DNA from: Dethiosulfovibrio russensis
Lineage (GTDB): Bacteria; Synergistota; Synergistia; Synergistales; Dethiosulfovibrionaceae
Length of the DNA stretch: 64,000 nt
NCBI RefSeq assembly: GCF_021568855.1
Contig: NZ_JAKGUG010000006.1
Location: forward strand, 1-64,000
Reading direction: 5' to 3'
Shown: positions 1 to 7,841 of the stretch, in pieces
Layout of the letters: every line of letters begins with the position of its first letter
Numbering within the stretch: position 1 is the stretch's first letter
Made by a program: the position numbers and the translations under genes
Notes under the pieces: model-generated
Database searches by the model: none
What the model was told of the DNA's origin: nothing
What the model saw: only the letters and a program-made list of their open reading frames with translations

Positions 1-291
1 TTCTCTGAGGGCCAGAGTGGTCTTCTTTCCCAGTTTGGCCAGGGCCTGGGCGAGACCTACCGACGTGGTGGTCTTTCCCTCTCCCGCCGGGGTGGGGGTG
101 ATGGCCGTCACCAGGATGAGCTTGCCGTCCTCCTCGTCCTTGATACGGTTCCACAGATCGTAGGACACCTTGGCCTTGTACTTGCCGTAGTGCTCCAGGT
201 CGTCCTCCTCTATGCCGAGTTGGGCGGCCACCTCCGTTATGGGTTTCATCTTAGCCTGCTGAGCTATCTCGATGTCCGAGAGAAATGCCAT
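1..291 (-). CDS. fhs: Formate--tetrahydrofolate ligase, N-terminal part (runs off the window)
   Basis: The minus-strand reading frame begins with ATG at 291, after a GGAG ribosome site, and runs off the left edge, so only about 97 residues are visible. The N-terminal [11 protein letters not shown] stretch and the P-loop [12 protein letters not shown] are the hallmarks of formate-tetrahydrofolate ligase. This enzyme makes 10-formyl-THF from formate, ATP and THF in the cytoplasm. It lies downstream of the SHMT-like gene and dsdA on the same strand, so the three may form one serine/one-carbon unit. The gap to dsdA is 90 bp and holds a short hairpin without a usable T-tract on this strand. Identity is secure; the rest of the gene is outside the window. 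Confidence 0.95.
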   Translation of the reverse strand, partial: MAFLSDIEIAQQAKMKPITEVAAQLGIEEDDLEHYGKYKAKVSYDLWNRIKDEEDGKLILVTAITPTPAGEGKTTTSVGLAQALAKLGKKTTLALRE

Positions 292-381
292 GTAAGAACT
301 CCTCCTCACTCTTTTGTCTCGTTTTTGGGACGCTCTGTCCCTTTTTTGCTCTTCAAAGATCTTACCTCACATCTCGATCGA

Positions 382-1674
382 TCACAAGTCCGTCTCATCC
401 GGCAAAACGGGGTCTTCCAAGAGTGTTCGCCCTTTTTTTAACATGTCCTCGTATATTTCGTCCGGCAGAAAGCTTCCTCCTGTAAGCCAGGATATCGCCG
501 TCTCGCCGGGAAGCGGAGAGAGCAGCAACGGACCCTGTAGTCCTGCCGCCGCCGAGGGTTCTGCCTTGACCGACTCGGAACGGTCCATCAGATATTGAAG
601 CTCGTAAAGGCGGTCGTCCTCCACGGTCATAACCCCGTCTATAAGTTTGCGGCAGATGGACCATACCAGTTTCGAAGGGGCTCCGACGGCAAGGCCGTCC
701 GCCTCGGTGATCCCGTCTATGCCGTAATCCGAGACGGTGATATCCGGGGTGTCCTGTACCATGGCCAGAGCCATACAGGGAGCGTGGGTCGGCTCTACGA
801 ACCAACATTTGACAGAGTCTCCGTAAAGCTGTTTGAGCCCGAAGGCTATTCCTCCGGGAGCTCCTCCGACTCCGCAAGGTAAATATACCCTAAGGGGGTG
901 TGTCTTGTCGACGATGACCTTCATTTCCTTGAGTTGATTTCTAAGCCTGAGAGCGGCCACAGCGTATCCTACGAACAGTAGTCGAGAGTTCTCGTCGTCC
1001 ACGAAGTGACAGGTTTTGTCCTCACGGCAAATCCTTCGGCCTTCCGATACGGCGGCGCTGTAATCGTCGTCGTGCTCTACCACCTTTACTCCCTTGGATC
1101 TCAATAGTTCCTTTTTCCAGCCCTTGGCGTCTCGGGACATATGTACCGTCACGTTAAAGCCCAGCTCGGCGGACATCACCCCTATGCTGATCCCCAGGTT
1201 TCCCGTGGATCCTACCGCTACAGAGTGACGGGAGAACAGTTCCTTGAACTCCGGTTCTTTCAGAATCCTATAGTCTCGGTCTATCTCGAGTTTCCCCGAT
1301 CTCAGAGCGATGGCCTCCGCGAGGGCGAGTATCTCGTGGATTCCACCTCTGGCCTTTATGGAGCCTGCCACAGGCAGGTCGTTGTCTTTCTTTAGCAGCA
1401 GTCTCGGGAGGGTGGTCCCGTAGGATTTTTCCAACGTTTTTTTCAGATTTTTCGCCTCGGATAGGGGCGATTCTATGATCCCGTTCGCCGTCTTCGGAAA
1501 ACGGGAGGCCAGATAGGGTGCGAAGCGATGAAGTCTTCCGTCGGCGTCGGCCACGTCCGACATGGTCAAGGGGAGCTCTCTCAATACGTCCTCGGAGGGA
1601 CCTAGTCTGTCGTTTTCCCAGGCCATGGGCTTTGTCTCTTTCAACGATCTAAGAGCATCGTCTTTTTTGTTCAT
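382..1674 (-). CDS. dsdA: D-serine ammonia-lyase (D-serine dehydratase)
   Basis: The 430-residue protein is close to the usual DsdA length (about 440). It should convert D-serine to pyruvate and ammonia with PLP. The pyridoxal lysine sits in GSIKARGG near residue 107, and a glycine-rich phosphate loop (GSTGNLG) follows near residue 156. Further on are the DsdA-type segments CGVGGAPGG and CWFVEPTHAPCM. The ATG at 1674 is preceded by GGAGG at good spacing. The gene starts 28 bp after the SHMT-like gene ends, so the two are probably cotranscribed. D-serine breakdown to pyruvate fits an amino-acid fermenter. No DsdC-type regulator or D-serine permease is adjacent. Confidence 0.93.
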   Translation of the reverse strand: MNKKDDALRSLKETKPMAWENDRLGPSEDVLRELPLTMSDVADADGRLHRFAPYLASRFPKTANGIIESPLSEAKNLKKTLEKSYGTTLPRLLLKKDNDLPVAGSIKARGGIHEILALAEAIALRSGKLEIDRDYRILKEPEFKELFSRHSVAVGSTGNLGISIGVMSAELGFNVTVHMSRDAKGWKKELLRSKGVKVVEHDDDYSAAVSEGRRICREDKTCHFVDDENSRLLFVGYAVAALRLRNQLKEMKVIVDKTHPLRVYLPCGVGGAPGGIAFGLKQLYGDSVKCWFVEPTHAPCMALAMVQDTPDITVSDYGIDGITEADGLAVGAPSKLVWSICRKLIDGVMTVEDDRLYELQYLMDRSESVKAEPSAAAGLQGPLLLSPLPGETAISWLTGGSFLPDEIYEDMLKKGRTLLEDPVLPDETDL

Positions 1675-1702
1675 AGATTCGACCTCCCTGAATGCGATGG
1701 TT

Positions 1703-2920
1703 TCACAGAACGGAGGATGGAAATCGGCGACATAATTCGGCGGTCTCCTCCGATACGTTTTCTCCCGAGAGAGCTCTGGATATGAGGGCGGCGACGATCT
1801 CCATCTCCGATGGTCCCATCCCCCTCATGGCCGCAACCGTGGTCCCTATCCTTACGCCGCTGGCTATCCATGGCTGGAGGGGGTCGAAGGGAATACCGTT
1901 TCTGTTGACCGTGATTCCCGAGTTCTCCAGAAGCCCTTCGCCCTCCTTGCCTGTGATGTTAAGGTTCCTCAGGTCCAACAGGACTATGTGACTGTCGGTT
2001 CCTCCCGTCACGGTTCGGAGCCCCCGTCTCGTCAGCCCCGAGGCCAGGGCCCTCGCGTCGTCCACGATGCGTCCGGCCAAGACCTTGAATTCCTTTGTCG
2101 CAGCTATGGCGAAGCAGGCCGCCTTTGCCGCTACCAGAGAGGTTATCATCGATCCCTGGTGGCCGGGAAATATGGCTAGGTCGATCTCCTTGGCGTATTT
2201 TTCACGGCAGAGGATGCAGCCGCCTCTGGGACCTGGCAGGGTTTTGTAGAGGGAGAAGGTCACGAAGTCGCAAAAAGGAACGGGATTTACGTGAATTCCC
2301 GCGGCGATCAGGCCTGCCGTATGGGCAACGTCGGCCAGAAGCATCGCCCCCGATTCGTCCGCTATTTCCCTGAAGGCCTTCCAGTCGATCTCTCTGGGGT
2401 AGCTGCTGCCTCCTCCAACTATCAGTTTCGGTCTGTGTCTCATGGCCATGTCTCGGAGCTGTCCCATGTCTATGAGCTCGTCGTCCTTTCTCACCCCGTA
2501 ATGCACGAATCGGTAAAGTCTGCTGGCGATGTTTCTTTTGTGACCGTGAGAGAGATGCCCTCCCGAAGACATGTCCATGGAGAGCACCGTGTCCCCTGGT
2601 TCCAGCACCGCCTGATACACCGCCAGGTTGGTGTTCGTACCGCAATGAGGCTGGACGTTTACGTGTTCCGCTCCGAACAGGGCTTTCGCCCTCTCTATAG
2701 CCAAGGTCTCTATCTCGTCCAGATAGATCCCCCCGGCGTAGTACCTTCTGCCGGGATACCCCTCTATGGTCCGATTGGAGAGACAGCTGCCGGAGATCTC
2801 CAGAATGGCTTGAGGGGCTATACTCTGAGATGCGACCATATCGAGTTGGTCTATCTGTCTGTTTCCCTCAGCCTCTATGAGCTCTGCCAGCCGTTCGTCG
2901 TCTTTCAAGTTGAATGCCAT
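1703..2920 (-). CDS. Divergent serine hydroxymethyltransferase-like PLP enzyme
   Basis: The start is the ATG at 2920, just after GGAGGG; an in-frame codon at 2980 would add 20 residues of unlikely sequence. The 405-residue protein follows the SHMT fold: EGYPGRRYYAGG, DVAHTAGLIAAG, the lysine segment YKTLPGPRGG, GTDSHIVLLDL and RIGTTVAAMRG. Several positions that are nearly fixed in GlyA differ. The residue before the PLP lysine is Tyr instead of His, the preceding Thr-rich run reads VTFSL, and the N-terminal ASEN-type motif reads ASQSI. It could be a GlyA that makes serine from glycine, or a paralogue acting on another amino acid (2-methylserine or a D-amino acid). Cotranscription with D-serine dehydratase favours a specialised role. 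Family assignment is firm; the substrate is inference. Confidence 0.8.
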   Translation of the reverse strand: MAFNLKDDERLAELIEAEGNRQIDQLDMVASQSIAPQAILEISGSCLSNRTIEGYPGRRYYAGGIYLDEIETLAIERAKALFGAEHVNVQPHCGTNTNLAVYQAVLEPGDTVLSMDMSSGGHLSHGHKRNIASRLYRFVHYGVRKDDELIDMGQLRDMAMRHRPKLIVGGGSSYPREIDWKAFREIADESGAMLLADVAHTAGLIAAGIHVNPVPFCDFVTFSLYKTLPGPRGGCILCREKYAKEIDLAIFPGHQGSMITSLVAAKAACFAIAATKEFKVLAGRIVDDARALASGLTRRGLRTVTGGTDSHIVLLDLRNLNITGKEGEGLLENSGITVNRNGIPFDPLQPWIASGVRIGTTVAAMRGMGPSEMEIVAALISRALSGENVSEETAELCRRFPSSVL

Positions 2921-2971
2921 CGTGATTATCCCTCCCGAAGTCGTTTTGTTTAGACTAGAGGGAAAAACACA

Positions 2972-3025
2972 AAAAGGCAATCGGTAATTTCCCGATCTTT
3001 TTACGGGAAATTCCGATCGCCTTTT
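2972..3025 (-). terminator. Rho-independent terminator after the FmdE-family gene
   Basis: A long imperfect inverted repeat has arms of about 22 bases around a short A/T-rich loop. On the minus strand it is followed by TTTTTGTGTTTTT. It lies 13 bases after the stop of the FmdE-family gene and separates it from the SHMT-like gene. Confidence 0.75.
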
Positions 3026-3037
3026 CCGGCCCCTAAT

Positions 3038-3574
3038 TCATCTTTCTCCGTGTCTCTCTCTGTAACATGGAAGGCAGTAAACCTCTCCATCCATGTTTCT
3101 GGTCATGGATTCCATGGTCCCCTCGCCGCATCCGGCGCAGATAAGGGTGTTCTCCCTGAAGGCCTTCGGGGGAAGTTCCTCTCTCGGAGTCCCTAATTCA
3201 AAGATTTCTTCCAATGGGGCTTCCAGAAGATACATCCTATATTCTTCCTTCTCCATCTCTTTGTTCAGATTCGGTTTCAGGACCATCCTGATTCCCTTGC
3301 CGTCCCTACGTCGGTAGAAGGTGAAGGCCACTTTTCCGTAATGGTGGAGTACTAGGTTCCCCTTTCCCAAAGTACAGTTGGTCATGTATTGGATGGCGTC
3401 AATTCCGCACATATCGGTCTCGGATATGCATACCAGTTCCTCGTCTCCGTCGCCTTCTCCCAACTCCTTCAAAGCCAGCTCCGAAGCCCTTATCCCTATG
3501 GCCAGTCCAGGACATCGATGGCCATGAAACCTCTCTACCTCGTCGTATTTGTTTGCTTTCTTGACCCGATTCAA
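3038..3574 (-). CDS. FmdE-family protein with C-terminal zinc ribbon
   Basis: The likely start is the TTG at 3574, which has AAGGAG 8 bases upstream; the ATG at 3607 has no convincing ribosome site. The protein is about 178 residues. It carries the FmdE signature FHGHRCPGLAIG, then ETDMCGIDAIQ and CTLGKGNL. A C-terminal ribbon has two CxxC pairs (CAGC and CLPC). FmdE proteins are named after formylmethanofuran dehydrogenase subunit E, but in bacteria they occur without that enzyme and their biochemical role is unsettled; Cys/His metal binding is likely. The divergent neighbour is a secreted protein with three FmdE-like repeats, which suggests a common substrate or metal. It is probably cytoplasmic, since no signal peptide is seen. 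Confidence 0.82.
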   Translation of the reverse strand: MNRVKKANKYDEVERFHGHRCPGLAIGIRASELALKELGEGDGDEELVCISETDMCGIDAIQYMTNCTLGKGNLVLHHYGKVAFTFYRRRDGKGIRMVLKPNLNKEMEKEEYRMYLLEAPLEEIFELGTPREELPPKAFRENTLICAGCGEGTMESMTRNMDGEVYCLPCYRERHGER

Positions 3575-3663
3575 AGCGATTTCTCCTTTCCGTTTAGTCC
3601 AAAGCATTTCTCGTATTTTGTTCCATAGTCGCTAAAAGGGCAAGACTTTTTGTATACCTGCGC

Positions 3664-3693
3664 TTGACCGTAGCGGTGGAATAGGTGTATCCT
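3664..3693 (+). promoter_or_regulatory. Possible sigma-A promoter for the secreted FmdE-repeat protein
   Basis: TTGACC and TATCCT are separated by 18 bases. They lie about 55 bases upstream of the start at 3747, in the only sizeable gap between the two divergent FmdE-type genes. The -10 box is a modest match. Confidence 0.3.
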
Positions 3694-3746
3694 ATCGATC
3701 GAGTTAGTGTCGTAAAACTAAGTTTATAAACTGAGAGGAGCAGTGT

Positions 3747-6101
3747 GTGATGAAGCGAGTTTTGCGTTTTTCCCTTTTTGCCTTGGTCGTCGCTTTGGTG
3801 GCGGCTTCGGTTTTTTCCCTAGAGGTTTCTTCCGCCTCCGCCTGGTCCGCCGGGGATCCGGTGACCACGTCGATATCGTTTGAAGGAGAAAATAAGGACT
3901 GGACTTTCGAGGATGTGGCACAGTCCTATTTCTGGTTGGACCCTCCCCAATCCATGGGAGGACGTACCTGCACCAATAGAGGTATGACCTTTAGGCTGAT
4001 ACAGGCCTTGGGGGAGAGACAGTGTCCCGACGGAACGTTCAGGACCTACGATCTTGATTTCAAGACCGGATGGGCTTTTGGATGTGCCGCCAGGATCTTT
4101 GGAGAGTACAAGATCCCGGCTCAGGGAATTTCCGGTGACTATGAGGTCGTTCCCGGGATCTTCCATGGCTACGACTATTCTGTGGATGCATCTCCTCTTT
4201 CCGGAGATCGAACCCCTTCGTCTTTTTACAGTGTAAGGGCCGCCAGCAGATCAACCGGAAAGGTCTGGCAGGTCTCCTTGGCAGAGAATGCGGTTTCCCA
4301 AGACTATTTCCAGGTCTACGAAGACTGGTACGAGCGGGTTTACCCGAAGCTGGTCAGCGGAGACGTCCTGACGGATGAGGAAAACTCGTTGAACGATCTG
4401 ATAAACCTCTACGCCGCTAACATACAGAACGCGGTTCTATCCGGAAACGAGGAGGATTTTTCCTCCAAAACCCTTTCCGACGGTTGTGGGTTATCCTGCT
4501 ATCTTAAGGATGGCTCCCTCTCCTATAAAGACAAGGACGGTACCGTAAAAACTCTTTCCATGGCGGAGTCCTGCATGGAAGGCGAGGGCGATTCCCGCCA
4601 CGCTTGTCTGTGCATGGCCATGGCCTATAGGGTAGGTCAGATAGTTTCGGAAGCCTGGAGCGACGGAATCTTCCACCCCGAGGATGTCACGGTGGCTACG
4701 GGATGGAACTCCGACGGAGCGGAGGAGTTCTTCTGTGACCTCCTTGGTGTGGATTCCGTGACCTATGGAGTGGACGGCTCTGTAACTAAGCCCGGCGATA
4801 TGACCCTTTTGGATTGTTGGTATAAAATTTCCATAAAATCGTTGGGTAAAACCTTTATCTTCAGGGGAACTGAAAATATCTTGACGGAGGATTTTCTGAC
4901 CCTCAGACGGAAGGTCAAGGGAGGAGATGGATCCGCCGAGGATAAAAAGGCACTTGCCGCCAGAAAGATGGAGCTTTGGAACTCCATTCAGGTTAATCCA
5001 TTCTACGGCGGTTTCGAGGTGAGAGTGGCGGACACCACAAGATGCCTGTGCGACGTGGTCCCAACCTCGACTCTTTATTACGTTCTCTCCGACAATGTGG
5101 TGAGGAGCATGGATCTTCCCGACGCGGCTAAAGAGGACAACGGCTCCGGTGGAACAAAGATATGTCTGTGCCAGGCTGTGGCCTTCCGTGTGTCTCAGAT
5201 GATATCCTCTCGTTGGGCCGATGGGGTGTTCCGTCCCGAGGACATCTCTGTTGAGACCGGTTGGAACACCGACGGTCCCATAGAGTTCTGGGTGGATCAG
5301 ATGGGTATGAGTGCCGACGATGTCGTAATTTCCGGTTCCGCTACGTCGGGAGATCGCTTGTCTCTTTCCGACTGTTGGTACAAGGTGACTATAAAATCTA
5401 GCGGAGAGACTTATCTCTTCCGAGGAAATTCGGATCTCTATGTCTCGGATTTTCTTGATCTTAGGGCTCTTTTCAAACAGAAGAAGGCGACGGCGGGTCA
5501 GACGAAGAGGATGAAGGAACTTAGGGCCAAGACGGTGAACAACGTCTGTAGCTCTCCCTTCGTCGGCAGAATCTCGGTGGAGGAACCGGAGTCGGCCGAG
5601 GCGGATTCCCTTCCGACTCTCCAGGTAGGGGATAAAAGGATAACTCCTAAGAAGACCTCCGAGGAGGAGCTCGAGAAAATATCCAGTCTGAAGGGAGTGG
5701 GTAAGTGCAGAAGAGGCCTTCTCTATGAGCCCAGCACCTCCGGGACTGTGTTGAAGGGCACGGTTTCGGTGAAACCTTCCGGAACTCTCGATACTTTCTT
5801 CGTGGCGGAAAAATCCGATGGGGAACTCGATATGCTTCCCACCACCGAAGTCGCCGGGAGCTCCTCCTTAAGATCGAAGGAAAACGATGGTTTTAGCTTC
5901 AAGATTAATAACGGAGATGATTTCGATCTCGATTCTGGAGACGGTGTCAAGGCCAAGGTTTACGTAATCCAGTCGGTCAAGGATAGCGGTGAATCCGATC
6001 CTGACCAAAATGGAGACGGAAGTTCCGGTGGTTGTTCCGTTTCCTCCTTTTCCCTCGCCTCCTTGTTTCTCCTGGCTCCTTTGATGGTACTTCGCAGATA
6101 G
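3747..6101 (+). CDS. Secreted triple FmdE-like repeat protein with Synergist-CTERM tail
   Basis: The start is GTG 3747 or the adjoining ATG 3750, after GAGAGGAG. The 784-residue protein begins with a clear signal peptide (residues 1-33, ending near ASA). Residues 285-425 and 470-610 are two FmdE-like repeats sharing CLC at the start, DG.F.PEDV/I, TGWN.DG, DCWYK and FRG. Residues 72-205 form a more diverged third copy (cysteine, DGTF, TGW, then an SxGKxW strand). The C-terminus (761-784) is Gly-Gly-Cys, a hydrophobic span and Arg-Arg, matching the Synergist-CTERM sorting signal. The protein is therefore probably exported, trimmed and anchored at the envelope. The paired cysteines suggest metal or cofactor binding. 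Function is unknown; the neighbouring cytoplasmic FmdE protein and the ABC transporter downstream are the best context. Confidence 0.85.
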   Translation: MMKRVLRFSLFALVVALVAASVFSLEVSSASAWSAGDPVTTSISFEGENKDWTFEDVAQSYFWLDPPQSMGGRTCTNRGMTFRLIQALGERQCPDGTFRTYDLDFKTGWAFGCAARIFGEYKIPAQGISGDYEVVPGIFHGYDYSVDASPLSGDRTPSSFYSVRAASRSTGKVWQVSLAENAVSQDYFQVYEDWYERVYPKLVSGDVLTDEENSLNDLINLYAANIQNAVLSGNEEDFSSKTLSDGCGLSCYLKDGSLSYKDKDGTVKTLSMAESCMEGEGDSRHACLCMAMAYRVGQIVSEAWSDGIFHPEDVTVATGWNSDGAEEFFCDLLGVDSVTYGVDGSVTKPGDMTLLDCWYKISIKSLGKTFIFRGTENILTEDFLTLRRKVKGGDGSAEDKKALAARKMELWNSIQVNPFYGGFEVRVADTTRCLCDVVPTSTLYYVLSDNVVRSMDLPDAAKEDNGSGGTKICLCQAVAFRVSQMISSRWADGVFRPEDISVETGWNTDGPIEFWVDQMGMSADDVVISGSATSGDRLSLSDCWYKVTIKSSGETYLFRGNSDLYVSDFLDLRALFKQKKATAGQTKRMKELRAKTVNNVCSSPFVGRISVEEPESAEADSLPTLQVGDKRITPKKTSEEELEKISSLKGVGKCRRGLLYEPSTSGTVLKGTVSVKPSGTLDTFFVAEKSDGELDMLPTTEVAGSSSLRSKENDGFSFKINNGDDFDLDSGDGVKAKVYVIQSVKDSGESDPDQNGDGSSGGCSVSSFSLASLFLLAPLMVLRR

Positions 6102-6120
6102 GCATAAACGATACGATATC

Positions 6121-6152
6121 GAAAAGGCCGCTCTTGATAGAGCGGCCTTTTC
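6121..6152. terminator. Bidirectional terminator between convergent genes
   Basis: A perfect 13-bp stem (GAAAAGGCCGCTC and its complement) encloses a 6-base loop and is flanked by A and T runs. It sits between the converging ends of the FmdE-repeat gene and the ABC binding-protein gene. Confidence 0.85.
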
Positions 6153-6159
6153 GGTATCC

Positions 6160-7089
6160 CTATATTGTCTTAACCATTTTTTCTATATCGATCTTATGGG
6201 GCAACATCCCGTTGTCGAACAGAAAATCCTGGGTTCTCTTCAGTTCCTCCACGTCGGAAGGGCGAATCGTCGAGTCGAAGTCGTAGAGGGGAAGCATGGT
6301 CTTTACGTCGTCGATCGAAAGGCCCGTTTCTTCCGCTGTTATATCTATGGCCCTCGTCCTGTCGCTATCCAGGAGAGTGACGCTTTCCTCGTCCACCTTC
6401 ATAAAACGTCGAACCAGATCGGGGTCGTCCCTGAGAAGCTCTCCTCTGACAGCGATAACGGTGGTGGCGTCCACCAGGCCTTCCCCCGTCGTTATTATCC
6501 TAGCACCTTGTTCGGTTGATCTCAGTACAGCGGGTCCGGCGGCCAGACAGGCGTCTACACTGCCGTTCATCATCGCCGTAACCCCGTCGGCTAGCCCCAT
6601 TCCGAGGAACTGAACGTCGTTTACCGATAACTCCTCTCTTTTCAGAGCTGCTACCAGCAGTTGATGAAGTATAGTCCCTTTAGGACCTGCGATCTTCTTA
6701 CCCTTGAGATCGGAGATTGACGCGATGTCTTTGTCCTTTGCCAGTACTGTAAAGGCCTTGGGTGAACGGGCGAATATGCCTACCACCTTAAGATCGACTC
6801 CGTTGGCATAGGCTAGAATCGCCGATGTTCCACCGAGACAGTTGGCCACGTCTACCGATCCAGAGGCCAGGCCGGCGGTCTGCTTGGGCCCGGCGGTCAA
6901 TTCGGGATGCGATACTACGAAGCCCGGGAAGGCTTTTTCTACGAGCTTAAGCCTCTTCTGTAAGATAGACGGTATGTTGAGCGGGGCCTTTACGTACGTC
7001 ACGCTGAGTTCCTTTTCCTTCGCCGTCGTTTGTACGACAGTGGATGCCAGTATGACTGCTGCTACTACGGTTATGGCCATTCTCTTCAA
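6160..7089 (-). CDS. ABC transporter substrate-binding protein, SsuA/TauA/NMT1-like
   Basis: The protein is about 309 residues with an N-terminal Lys-Arg plus hydrophobic export signal. The chosen start is TTG at 7089, downstream of AGGAG; ATG 7080 is the alternative. The mature part has the NMT1/SsuA pattern: a leading beta strand LSVTYVKAP, SGSVDVANC, SDLKGKKIAGPKGT and a late DPDLVRRFMK segment. It should deliver a small organic solute such as a sulfonate, nitrile-type compound or thiamine-like precursor to the permease and ATPase encoded just upstream. All three genes are on the minus strand in the order permease, ATPase, binding protein. No riboswitch or ligand-specific feature is seen, so the substrate is open. 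Confidence 0.82.
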   Translation of the reverse strand: MKRMAITVVAAVILASTVVQTTAKEKELSVTYVKAPLNIPSILQKRLKLVEKAFPGFVVSHPELTAGPKQTAGLASGSVDVANCLGGTSAILAYANGVDLKVVGIFARSPKAFTVLAKDKDIASISDLKGKKIAGPKGTILHQLLVAALKREELSVNDVQFLGMGLADGVTAMMNGSVDACLAAGPAVLRSTEQGARIITTGEGLVDATTVIAVRGELLRDDPDLVRRFMKVDEESVTLLDSDRTRAIDITAEETGLSIDDVKTMLPLYDFDSTIRPSDVEELKRTQDFLFDNGMLPHKIDIEKMVKTI

Positions 7090-7120
7090 TCCAGAGTCAA
7101 TCTCCTTTCGACAGGGTCGA

Positions 7121-7840
7121 TCATCGCGACGATCCCCCGTCATCGTCGAGGGATGCGAGGATCCCTGCTTTTAGTGTCTCCCTTTCCTGTAGGTTCATGG
7201 ATTTTGAGTTCACGTCCTCCATTACCGACAGGATTCTGCCTTTTCCCATTACGACTATTCTGGAAGCCAGAAAAATGGCCTCCTCGACGTCGTGTGTAAC
7301 CAGAACGACGGTCAATCCCCTTTTTTCTACCAAAAGGGATAGATCCTGTTGTAGTTTCCTCCTGGTGAAATAATCCAGTGCTCCGAAGGGTTCGTCCATC
7401 AACAATATTTCCGGCTCGTATGCCAATGCTCTCGCTAGAGCGACTCTTTGTGACATTCCGCCGGAAAGTTGACTTGGCATGGCATTCTCGAAATATGACA
7501 ATCCGACCTGTCTCAGTATCTCTTCGATTCTACCGGTATTCTCGGTGGCTTTGTCGAGCACGAGTTCGACGTTTTTTCTTACCGATAGCCATGGCATTAG
7601 TCTTGGTTCTTGGAAGACTACCCCTACGGAACGCCCCCCTTTCATCACGATTTTTCCGGACGATGGAGGAGCCAGTCCGGCCATTAACCTCAACATGGTT
7701 GTCTTTCCGCATCCGCTTTTACCTAGGACTACCGTGAAGGATCCTATAGGGAACTCGATGGAGACGTTTTTCAGTGCTGTTATTTCGGATCGACCAGGTA
7801 CCGAAAATCTCTTGTATATGGATTTAAGCTTAAATTTAAT
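7121..7840 (-). CDS. ABC transporter ATP-binding protein (SsuB/TauB-like), apparent ATT start
   Basis: The first ATG (7696) lies after the Walker A motif, so a start there would give a dead ATPase. Reading upstream in the same frame gives intact GKSGCGKTT and the usual N-terminal strand. No ATG, GTG or TTG exists between there and the permease stop. The codon ATT at 7840-7838 lies 8 bases after AAGGAGGG and directly after the permease TAA, so I take it as the start (239 residues). Other motifs are Q-loop FQEPRLMPW, signature LSGGMSQR, Walker B EILLMDEPFGALD and H-loop VLVTHDVEEA. It energises the adjacent permease. Use of ATT is rare and may restrain translation. A sequencing error cannot be excluded, although the frame is intact. 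Confidence 0.82.
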   Translation of the reverse strand: MKFKLKSIYKRFSVPGRSEITALKNVSIEFPIGSFTVVLGKSGCGKTTMLRLMAGLAPPSSGKIVMKGGRSVGVVFQEPRLMPWLSVRKNVELVLDKATENTGRIEEILRQVGLSYFENAMPSQLSGGMSQRVALARALAYEPEILLMDEPFGALDYFTRRKLQQDLSLLVEKRGLTVVLVTHDVEEAIFLASRIVVMGKGRILSVMEDVNSKSMNLQERETLKAGILASLDDDGGSSR

Positions 7841-7841
7841 T

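Noticed and set aside
327-347. Hairpin GGGAC/GTCCC followed by six T on the plus strand, as a terminator
   Set aside because: No plus-strand gene precedes it, and on the minus strand between dsdA and fhs it is followed by A residues, so it would not terminate that transcript.
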